64,000 nt of DNA from Ascidia mentula (Eukaryota; Chordata; Ascidiacea; Phlebobranchia; Ascidiidae): contig OX387200.1 in assembly GCA_947561715.1 (NCBI GenBank), forward strand, positions 15,006,501 to 15,070,500. The letters run 5' to 3'. Positions 13,259 through 23,678 of the stretch are shown piece after piece (the stretch's first letter is position 1; every line of letters begins with the position of its first letter). Both the position numbers and the translations under genes were made by a program. Under the pieces are notes generated by a model. It was not told where the DNA came from, did no database searches, and saw only the letters and a list, made by a program, of their open reading frames with translations.

Positions 13259-16200
13259 ATGGCAACTTTGGCGACCATTTTGTGTTTTTTGGCAGTGTTT
13301 GTACAAATTGCCAACTCTGCTGTTCAAGGTAAGTAAAAGTATATCCGTTATTGGTGAATTGCGAAAAAAATATTATATTCAATGGTCAACGGCAGTGTGC
13401 ATGTTATACGATGTAATTTTAAAACAGTTTGGCATTAGAAAGTTTGGCCACCATGGCATCTTTGACATTTTGGATTCCATAGCATGGATAACACATGTAC
13501 TTGTGGTTGAACCGTATGATGTTTCAAATTGTTTACGTAAATTGTTTGTTCTGTTATTGGGGACTGTATGTTGCCTTATTAACATTTGGAAAAACTTATG
13601 CCCACAGGTAATATAACGAAGCCTGATCTGCTTGTGACCGCAACCGCAAATGGCATAAATTTGACGGCAACGACAGAAAGTATCTCAACAGAAAACAATA
13701 CGTTCTTCTTGTCGTTTGCTTGCAGTGATGGTTCAGGCCTCATTGACCGCATAGACTTTTGCAACGGCGTTAGTAACTGTCAGTAAGTCAACCAATCAGT
13801 TTAAAACGACTGTGCCATCGATACGTGCTACAATTGTACTTAAAGTATTATTTTTGAGGTGTTTTTTAATGCGTAAAGGTTTATAAGAGTAATCATGGAT
13901 TGGAAACTTGATATGAGGTGAAAATAGCTGCCTTTACGATTGTAGACAATCCCGCGCTTGTTCTTTATTATAATTAAGTTTTCTTGTTGTAAGTCTTTCA
14001 AACAACCCACCACAGCTGCGTATATCAGCTTGCTTAATTAAATGTCAATCCACCCCATGTCGCACGGAGAAGTTACAACGAAACGATACGACATTTTTAA
14101 CGTTCGTAGAGATGGCAGCGACGAGATCCTTTATGACCCTGCAATCCACGAAAGCCTGCCTGGAAAAAGATGTGGAAAAATTGCAAAGGGGGTGAAGACT
14201 TTCTGTTATATTCCGGAGGAATACGTTTGCGATTACGAGCGTGACTGCTTTTTCGGTATGTTTTGGGTTACAAGATGCCCGTTTAGTCTTTCACCATTCG
14301 ATAATTTAAAAATCTTTAGAGTCAAACTCAACCACATAACGTATGGAGAACTTTTGTTTGAATCAGTTTGTTGCTGATTTATTCCCTTGAAAAACTGAAA
14401 AGTCTCAAAATAGAGACCCAAATTCTAAACAGACATAAATATTTAATGATGTATATAGATTGGAAAATATAACAGTAGAAGCTCTGATGCATCGAAATGT
14501 GAAATTATGGTGGTGTGTAACAGGTAATGACGAATCCAACTGCTCTCACACATTCCAATGTGTTACGAACAAACCGTTCAACATGTACCGGTTTCGGGTG
14601 CAGTTTTGTGATGGCGTCAAAGATTGCTTGGACGGCTCAGATGAATGGAAGTACAGGTGTTGTAATTTTCTCATTCAAGTGTGACCTTTTGATCAAAGCA
14701 CCAGTTAAGCTATTCTCCTATTAGGCCGGACGTGCCGGGTTTTCAATGTGCGGTAACCAAGACGAGGTTGACGAGCCACTGTATGCTGCCTGAAATACAC
14801 GTTTGCGATGGAACGGCGGACTGTGACGACGCCACAGACGAATGTTTGTGCGATTCGTCTTCAGAATCAGGTAATGTAAGAACACACTGCCGTATTTTCC
14901 GAACTGTGGCCTCCTATTATCGTTGGTTTTGCTGCAGTGAGTGCTGGGCACAAATTGGCAACTCAGCCAAGTATGCCATCATATATTATACAAAGTGTTT
15001 TAGAAAGAGTCCACAAAATGATTAAATATGCAAACACAAACAGCGCCCAACAATATTCCAAACGTAATTATTTGGAAAGGATCAATGCATGAAAAATGTG
15101 CTTGTGAGTAACAATGAACTCTCATATTTGCCAGTGATCTTAAATGAGAATTGCTTCCGATGTCTCGACGACACACTCGTTGTTCCAAGGCGTCAGCTCT
15201 GCGATATGACGTTTCATTGCAAGGATCTGTCGGACGAGTGCCTTTGTACCAACGGAAGGCCCTCCATTTGCGACCAAGTTTGCGAAGGTACATAGTGGTC
15301 ACACGACAATGTATGCAATAAACATCAAAGGTTGTTTCCTAACTCTTCTTATATACCTCCGACGAAAAACCCTTGTTGAATCTACATTATGCCCCTGACA
15401 GCTACATTATATTGGTAACGATAGGTGTGCCTCTTTAGCAGGGGACAGGTGCGGTGCGTGTTCCGCGGGGGAAGTTCGGTGTTCATCTGGTGACGCGGTC
15501 GGTGCGGTTTGTATCAACCGCACCCAAGTGTGTGACCGCATATATGATTGCCCCAACCACGAAGACGAACAGAACTGCCCACATGACTTCGAGGAGAAGT
15601 TTGTTTGCGCTGACGGCACCCAGTATTTCCCAAAACACGTGATGTTTGACAGTAAGTTATTGCTTCGCAGTATACCGGATGTTTACCAACGTATGTGCAT
15701 GTGACAAATAGTTCATGTTGTTACATAATGAAACATGTTACAACTTTTAGCGCATAATTTATGTGGGCCATACAGAATGTCTTTTTTTTTCATGCAATAA
15801 AAAAGGCAATCGCAAATTTTGAAAAGAAAATTTGTAATCACTCTTCCATATTGTTTATAACCATTACACGTGCTTAATATTAAAACTTTCATTTAGTTTA
15901 AGTGTTTTTGTACAGACTACACAGATTGCAACGACGGATCAGACGAATTTTCGGAAAACAATTGGTACAAATGTTCTTATTCGATTAAAGACCCTCAAAG
16001 GCCGGGCGGTAAGCACACCAACAGCTAATCTCCATAAATCAAACTTACAGACTGCATGATTTCAAGCTTACCTCTTCACGGGCCCCGCCTACGCCGAGCC
16101 CTGCGATCAGATTCCAGATTGTGTGGATATGGACGACGAATGTAACAACGCTCTGTGTGGAAACATAACTTTTCCAAGCTTTTGTAAATTTGATCATCCG

Positions 16201-19200
16201 AAATATGGCTTCAAGTACGTGTGTTGCAAATTTGTGTTCACTTTTACGTAAATGTAAGTTTTTACCTTGTATGTACAAAGCTACAAGTGTCGCTGCAAAT
16301 TGCAATGTTTGAGTATGTTTCTCGAACAAGGAAGCCAAAGCTAGCATGCTAAAGATAGATCAGATGTTTCGAACAACGCTGTGTTCATTGTCAGTGCTAA
16401 CTGTAATTGATGAGTTTCATCAAAGTTGCATGAGTTGCATTACACTTGGCACTGATGATGAACACAGCATTGTTCGAAACGTCTGTTCTATGTCTGGCTT
16501 ACTAACGTTGGCTTTCTTGTTCAAATTACTTAACTCCAAGTTTTTTGCACCTGAGTTGGTTTCGACACAACAAGTTTTATTTTAGAGTATTACAAAAACC
16601 GCTTAGTTTGTAGCAACATAGGGTTATCGCACCTATTATTGTTGTTATATTAAGATGCCCTATTTCTGATACGTCGCTGTTGGGCAAGGATGTTTGCGAT
16701 GGCTACCCAACATGCAAAAACGATCAACCACATTTATCGGCAGACGAAATGGATTGCCCACGAAGGTAAGTTGCAATCAATAGCTTACATTGGCCGTCAT
16801 TGATCTTTATAACTAATTCAATTACACAGCTTATGCAATTTTAACAGAAGCATTAGTGATGCATGATATTTTGTAAGTATTGATCCGACAATTAAAAATT
16901 ACAGTGGTCGAAACTTTCACCGTTCATATATACGTGATTGATTCAGATTGTACTGCGCTGATCATGGTAGATTTGGGCTTCCGATTCATGTTCCCCAAAC
17001 AGCAAGGTGCAACCAAATATCTGACTGCAATGACGGTAGTGATGAATTGGGATGCAGCACTAAGACACATTTTTATTGCAGCGTCGCGCCCCCCACGTAC
17101 ATTTCAAGACACCAGGTAATAGAATGATTAATTTGTGCCACAACATCACCGAATCCAGTGCCATTTTTTTGGTGCCATTTTGGTTTAAAATCATTTTTTT
17201 TGATATTATGTTTATTGACGTTTCTGGTGCACTTTCTGTAACTAACTAATTTCTAAAACAATTTTCATAGTACAAGCTTTCGCGAGCAACCTCGCTTTCT
17301 CGCATGTGCGCCTTATTGTGTAGGAAAATAAATGTTTAATGGGTACGTGAGAGCAAAACGTTTTGAGCGAGATCACAAACCCAAAGGCGTCAGTTTCAAA
17401 AAAACAGCTGCACATTTTTGCATGTAACTATATTCATGGTATTACAAGTGTGAGAAACACTGTGCGAAATTCGACATAACCCACCTCTTCTGTCAGTGCT
17501 CGTAAATTCGAAAGTCTGGAGTCTTTCCAGAACTATGCTGGAATATCGAATTTTATTCTTACCTGTTTGCCCTAAAGTAACATTATCCAGTAAATGAAAT
17601 GTTATTGGCGCATAGGCTACCTATTACAATTGTTTTGTGACATTTAGGTTTGCGATGGGGTGCAAAATTGTCGAGGCGGGGAAGATGAATGTCAGAACTG
17701 CTCAAAAAGTCCATTTTCCTCCGACCAATTTCTCATCCGATCAACATTTTTGCAAGCGTTGGTTTGGACCACAGGTTTACAACGACCTTGCCTTGTTGTA
17801 TTTATGCCGTAACAACTATTGTTTATGGGCCCAAGTGTAAAATAGGTTATGGCAAACTCTTTAAAAAGGTCAGCAACACTGAATGTAATTGAAACATGTT
17901 GTTAAAGAACATTTGCTTTGTGTTTCAATGCGATTCAGTGTTATAGCAGAAAATTTGTGTTGACTATTTTACCTTTTTTCCACAGGAATATTTGCGTTTT
18001 TCGGAAACTTCACAGTGTTGATTCACAACGGAATGCGTTTGTGGAAAGTAAGAAAAATGCGCACAGGAGTCGCTTTTATCAATCGAAGTCTTGTGCTCAA
18101 TCTCAATATCGCCGATCTCCTTTTGGGGGTAAAGTCATAACTATTTTGAACTATTTTGTTTTAGTAATGCGACTTATTCCAACATACAATAAGAGTAAAA
18201 TCATACATCAGAAAGGCTTATGAGAAAGGTTACCGGCCTGGACCAAAATTAATCACGCTGCTTTTTATAACGCGAAACTGACTGACTATTACTATTCTAG
18301 TCGCCTTGTCCGATTTTGGCAACTATTATCATTTGTATGCTGCGATTAGTTTTTTTTGTAGTTACACTTGGGTCTAAAAACGTCCATCACACTGCTCTAT
18401 GTGACTAACAATTGGCCTTCACTCATAATAAGATTAGATGCGATAAACGATTAGATGAGAAAACAAAGCGGGTAAATCCAAAATTAGCACGTAAGCACAT
18501 TCCTACTTTCTAAGACATTGCTCAAAAAAAACAAGCTTGAATCTTATAAAAAAACTGGCGAAAAAAAACGTAAGCTGATAATCCCAGAAAGAAGTGTGGA
18601 AACAGTTTACTTGTTAACAAAGAATTTGTTGAAAACAATTTTACACTTTCAAATTAGTTTTTTTACTTTTACTGCTAGGTATATCTCATTTGCTTGGGCA
18701 GTGTGAGCGGTTTTTCCAATGGTATGTATTGCCAACATGACATCAGTTGGAGAAGCAGCAAATACTGCTCTGCTCTCGGTTGCCTGGCAGTCATCAGCGT
18801 CCAGACTTCCGTGTTTATTCTGGCGATCATGACCACCTGCCGACTATTTGCAATGACAAGGTAGGAAAACGTTAATAACGCACTTCACGACCAAGCACGG
18901 TCCATGGTTGCAGTGTGACGTTCCCTATCAAACGATAAATCGTGTTTGTGTGCAGACCTTTCGATGTGGTGGGCAGAAAGAGAAGGTTCGGAATGCTTAT
19001 CGCAATTGCGTGGATTTCCTCAATCGCGATAGCGGTCATACCGCTTTTGCCAGTAGTCGACGACAGCTTCATATCGGCGATATGGTAAACCCGATGACAA
19101 TTTAAGTTATGCCTCAAATAGATGAGATAAAATCGATATTATCGCGTTTACTGTAATTTTGTAAGTGGTTTAGAAGTATACTGTCATTCGCCAGGAACAG

Positions 19201-21130
19201 AATTATAGTATTACCCTCGTTGTTTTGACTAATATGACCTCGTTTTGGATTACGTGATTAACTCAATTGTGTGATGACTTTCCACAGGTACTCCAATAAC
19301 CCTTACCTTACGAACCCGACAAGGAGTCAGGTTGAACAGTTCGTTCTCAGACTTCAAACCTTCGACCGTCCAGGAAGTAATCGTTTTTTTCTGCCAAATG
19401 GTGTGAGGTAATTGCAGTGCAATATCGGAAAATGAATTGCATTCTCAACAACTTAATGTTATCTTTAAAAAAGTTCTGACTATTTTATTCGACAAAACAG
19501 TATGCTGGGATTCTGTAGATAATCGGCAGAACTAACCATACCGAAATTAATTGTAACTACTGCCGTAACCATTTAAAGAGCGTTTAATAACGTCAGCATT
19601 TTGGTTAACTACATTTCCTAACCTGATTTCGACCACTCTTGTAAGATTGGGAAAGGGTTCCATGTATTTTTGTGTAGATCATCAACGTGGAATTCACTGA
19701 CGGAAACCGTTGCCAAGTTAAACCCAGCATTCATGCCGGAGTTCTACTTTGGTCATTACTCTGCACACGGGGTTTGCCTTCCTCGCATTTTTCCTGATCC
19801 GAAATCTGACAGGACGTGGGGATATTCCATGTTCATCGTCACCTTAAACTTTTTCGCGTTTTTCTACATGGTGATAGCGTACTGTATCATTTACAGGTAA
19901 CTGTACATAGTATAGCCGACTTTCTGATTAAATTGGTAACTGTATAAAAATGTGTGCAAATGATCTTTTTTGCGCTCTTCTTTAAATTATGTTCATGGGT
20001 ATATTTTAACTAAACAATTCAATACTGATGCTGCCAGACCTAGAAGACAGCTCTTTTGGCAATAATATTCATAAACGCCAACGTTTTGGTTGCTATGCAG
20101 CATTGCTATATCTTTTATGTGTTCAATATTTCACATGATTCATGTGGAAACAGTTTAATCGTTGATCTTTAAATTCTAGGAACAGCAAAAAGGGTTCCAA
20201 AGTTTCGGGTACAAGAGGTCGCAGCAACCTCTCTACACTGCAAGTAAAAATCGCCAGAATAGTTTTCACCAACTTCTGCTGTTGGATTCCAATTTGCATC
20301 ATGGCCTTCATGAGTGTCGGGGGTATATCGTTACATTAATAGAAATATTAAAGCGAATATCGCATTTCATAAATTCAGCAAAGTTCGTGTATTTTTAAGT
20401 TGTTTTTGTGATTACGTTTAGTTACCCGAATTTTATAAGCGCTGTGTGCTGTTAGGGCGTAATGTTTGTTAGATCAAAATAAATGAGGTAAAATGTTTTT
20501 CTTCTTACTTCACTTTGTTAGTTTCTGAAACCTGTTCGTTTTGTATTTAATTGTTTATTAAACAGGCATCACTATACTTGCAGGAACCTTACAAATATAA
20601 CAAATAAACAAACGGACATGCATGTAATATCCGCGACAAATATTGATTTGCTTTTTGTAATTCAACTGGTAATAAAATGAGAAAGTTTGTGTTGTTTTAG
20701 GTGTGGCGATGTCCGATGATACGTATGCAGCCGCAGCCATAATTCTGTTGCCGATCAACAGCGCCCTCAACCCTTTCCTGTATTCTAAACTTCCTGACAC
20801 CGCAATGAGAAGAGCTCGTTCAACTCTTCGCAATTCAATGTCACAATCAACTGTGAATAGCAATACAGGCAAGTCCATGGAATAGCATAAGTGCGGTTAT
20901 ACGTGGATACTTGTTATAGTTTACGGTTTTTAATCACTGTTTTTTATTGTAACGTGTTTTGTCAAACTTGGATCTCAAAAGTTGAACAAAAAACTTGTCT
21001 CTCAATTTATTTAGAACATAAACCCTGACCAAATCCCCCAAAATATATACTTCTTATTGCTGTAGGTACCAGAAGAACAATTGTGTCGTCAGTGACGTAC
21101 AACAAGCCCAATTTTGACACACCAGTGTGA
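13259..21130 (+). CDS. LDLa-array/7TM receptor C (complete)
   Basis: Closest paralogue of receptor B, about 933 aa. Signal peptide from ATG 13259 (MATLATILCFLAVFVQIANS). Ectodomain exons: 13259-13328, 13608-13782, 14110-14255, 14524-14656, 14725-14870, 15135-15287, 15442-15651, 15916-16008, 16067-16214, 16655-16765, 16947-17115, 17648-17774. They carry about ten LDLa modules (DCLDGSDEW, DCNDGSDE, NCRGGEDEC). 7TM exons: 17986-18128, 18679-18860, 18956-19084, 19288-19407, 19678-19896, 20180-20322 and 20701 onward. DRY is replaced by TCR; NPFLYS is kept. Exon 2 is longer than in B and adds an Asn/Thr-rich stalk with N-glycosylation sites. Reading through 20701 stops at 20885, but a GC donor after 20868 joins tail exon 21066-21130 in phase, giving a C-terminus ending NFDTPV. 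Everything from 18809 onward is repeated in receptor D. Coupling and ligand unknown. Confidence 0.9.
16321..16527. repeat. Inverted-repeat (fold-back) element in an intron of receptor C
   Basis: Two imperfect arms of about 80 bases face each other. The left arm contains GTTTCGAACAACGCTGTG; the right arm contains the complement CACAGCATTGTTCGAAAC. They are separated by a loop of about 45 bases that is itself weakly self-complementary. It lies wholly within the intron between the exons ending at 16214 and starting at 16655. Likely a MITE-like or retroelement-derived hairpin. The right arm carries a CTGATGA...GAAAC pair (16452-16458, 16476-16480), treated separately as a finding. Confidence 0.7.
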
Positions 21131-22419
21131 TTTCTATGTAACGACTGCATGATTTTACTGTAAACCTGTGTTGCATGCCTTTAATATGAAATAGACCCTT
21201 GTTGAAATTAAGCAGCAATGCTGTGCAATTATAACCATATGATCCCTGCAGTGTTCCAGCGATATAACCAAACCATATTTTATCGGCATGTTGCTCACCA
21301 AAAACATCATGCAATTGGAACGTCGGTCACTTTGCTACAGAAGTACAAACCTGACATTCAAATTGCAGTTTTTGTCACTACTTGTTTGAAATCGATTGAT
21401 GAAAATCGAGACCGTCGCCTCCAGTAGTACAGAGGGAGACGTCATATCCAAACTATTTCGGGAGCCTTTTATTCCGCGCAAAGCACATTTAAAACAGTGT
21501 GTGTGCGTGTGAGTGAATAAAAATACAACTTGTCGCATCTAATACAGGGAGAGGGATTACTCTTTAATGGGGATTTGTACATTTTGCTTCGGCCCCAAAA
21601 CCTAGTTGCGGGGATAATAAAACACGTCAAAAAAATAAGAGGCATCGTTTGCGATCCACAAAGATAGAAAAGCTTCTGTACAACCGACCAATGCCTACCA
21701 ACCGAAACGAAGTGCTATCTTCAGTCAGGGGGCTACATTTGGCAGCAGTCGATCGGAGCTTTAAGGCGAAACCAAAGCAGAATGGCACTCGATATAAAAA
21801 GGGAATAATATCATTCGGTTAAGTCGCCCGTGGCTGTGGTTTGGAAATAGAAAAAAGAAACTCGACAATAAAAAAGCGACGAAGCACGATGGTTATCTGT
21901 ACCACTTATACGGGAATAGGTCAAATGAACGTATGGAAAGTTTTCGTGATAAAGGTTCTCAGAATAACACGATCGAAGCAAAAATTACAAAACTTACTTT
22001 AGTGTTACAATACACGGGTTCGAATAGATATCGTGAAAAAACAGCTAAGAGACAGATTTGATTTATCGATGTTTGCGACATTCGCAAAATTCCCAATTGC
22101 ACTTCAAAGACTTCTACACTGCCGAGAAACATCTGCAGCTATATAAAATGTTTTAAAAAAACGTTAAATTCCTAAAGCAACCAAGTTCACACGGAGGAAA
22201 ATATCGCACTTGTTTTTGCACCAGGAAGTTTGCACAAACGCCGAATTCGAGCAGAATTAATCAGAAAAAAAAATAGTTTCTCGTGCGCTACGCAATCTCA
22301 TTGAGGAAAGACCACGCGTTCCAAGCCTGTCGTCCCGCTCTGTTGCGCCACCGGGCGGCGTTGGTAGGTTGCTACGGGCAACGCCGCGCGATTGTCACTG
22401 GTTGCGAACGCTGTCGACG
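21131..22419. other. Convergent 3' UTR region, copy 1
   Basis: No coding exon seen. It holds the 3' UTR of receptor C and the equivalent of the VANGL 3' UTR on the other strand. On the + strand AATAAA stands at 21516-21521, after a GT-rich run. On the - strand the position that is AATAAA in copy 2 (26607-26612) reads ATTAAA here. Confidence 0.55.
21516..21521 (+). terminator. Poly(A) signal of receptor C
   Basis: AATAAA about 390 bases after the tail-exon stop at 21130, preceded by GTGTGTGCGTGTGAGTG. The same signal lies at 26560-26565 in copy 2. Confidence 0.55.
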
Positions 22420-22989
22420 TCACACCGACGTTTCGCTCTGCATCTGCAGCACGAATCGGTGTGTGGATGAGTCTACGACAACCTCTTGAAGGCGAACTCG
22501 CGGCAGGCGACGAGCCGTGACGACAAGGGAGTAGTTGGGTTGATTGAGACGGAACACGCTGCCATCCTGAAGGATCAACAAAAATGCGTGACTCATTACG
22601 TCTGGTGTTAATATTGGACGAGGGACAAATAGTTCTGTGGCCCAAGCTTGTTGACCCCTGGTCGTTTTTAGCTATGCGTTTGTAATTACGCTGCAGACAA
22701 AAATGTCAGATATGTGCCTTACAAAACAAACTTCTTAAATTTCAGCAATCAAGGTTAGACGAACACATACACCTAGTTTAAGTGATCACAAATATCATAT
22801 GACACGAGAACGTTGATCCACGATTGTATTTTGTGGAGTATTGTATCCCAAGTTGTTCAGAGCTGCTGAAACGTGATTGCTGACAAACATACCTGCAGCA
22901 TATTGACGAGGGGTTCGTCGCTCACCAATTCCCATTGGGACGAGTCCTGGCGCGGTTCGTAAGTCAGGGAAGGCCCCGGGTGCAAGAAC
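22420..22989 (-). pseudogene. Orphan duplicate of the last two VANGL exons
   Basis: Copy 1 of the tandem unit repeats VANGL coding exons 13 (22893-22989) and 14 (22420-22566) without exons 1-12. Both frames are open, splice sites are kept and the C-terminus QSETSV is intact. Exon 13 differs from the functional copy by a synonymous CAA/CAG; I see no change in exon 14. It has no promoter or start codon of its own. It could be an unused fragment, or a second set of terminal exons reached by skipping from VANGL exon 12 at 28749, about 5.8 kb away. Confidence 0.85.
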
Positions 22990-23678
22990 CTGATCAGAAA
23001 CAAAAACTGATTAGATATCGGTCGAATCGCGCTAACCCAAATGGTGTTTGCTTGCAAATATACACGTGGTTGCACAAGCGTGCACGGAAAGAAGAATGGC
23101 AAATATAACCTGGCAAACAAAGTCAGGTTTTCGAGAAACTTGTGTAACCGACCGACGGCAGACGTACCCCTAATTTTGTGCAATTATGTGTGACGTCTGC
23201 CGCATCAAGTTACAATTTAAACACGTGAAACTGCAACTTGCGTACAAGCTTATTTTGAAGTCTCACTTGGTTAAGGCGAGGCATGAACCGAATTAAAGCT
23301 TTTTAACAATCTAAAATTGTGTTTCAAATTCTCCGATTAAATCATTTAAAAAGTAAACCTTAATAACACAATTTCAAAATAGGTGGAACAACATAGCCGG
23401 AAACCAATTAATATTAGCACAAGATCAGCTTGGTGGGTTTCATCCCTCACCACACGACTCATCTCAAAAGGTATGTTAAACTCCGTACCAGTTATTCTAC
23501 ACAAATCCCCTGGGTTAAACAGTATGGCCATGCGTAAAAGGTTACGTCAAGTGCCGCTTTAAAGGATAAATGCGGCGCACACAGTGATATATGGAAAGAC
23601 GGAATAACAACACAAGTTTGGCTCGATGGTGGTTCTAGCTTACTCAATGTAAAGCCACAAAAACGCTCGTGGCGCACT
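22990..23678. other. Duplicated VANGL intron 12 sequence, copy 1
   Basis: No gene. This is copy 1 of the sequence that, in copy 2, forms the VANGL intron between exons 12 and 13. It runs to the tandem-duplication junction at 23678/23679, where VANGL intron sequence abuts a receptor TM3 exon. Confidence 0.7.

Larger units (their letters stand above)
18809..23678. repeat. Tandem duplication unit, copy 1 (about 4.87 kb)
   Basis: Direct repeat with 23679-28720. The unit starts inside the TM3 exon of receptor C (CCGTGTTTATTCTGG at 18809) and ends just before GGCATGATGAATTGG in the flank of copy 2. It contains the receptor C 3' exons (+), both 3' UTR regions and the last two VANGL exons (-). Differences are scattered substitutions and small indels of a few percent. 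Confidence 0.93.

Noticed and set aside
13140..13616. 158-codon frame at the start of receptor C
   Set aside because: A different frame running through the signal-peptide exon and its intron; the phase-matched exon from ATG 13259 explains the region better.
22298..22645. 115-codon - strand frame repeated at 27341-27688
   Set aside because: Alternative frame across VANGL exon 14. The frame ending QSETSV matches the family, and the repeat is due to the duplication.
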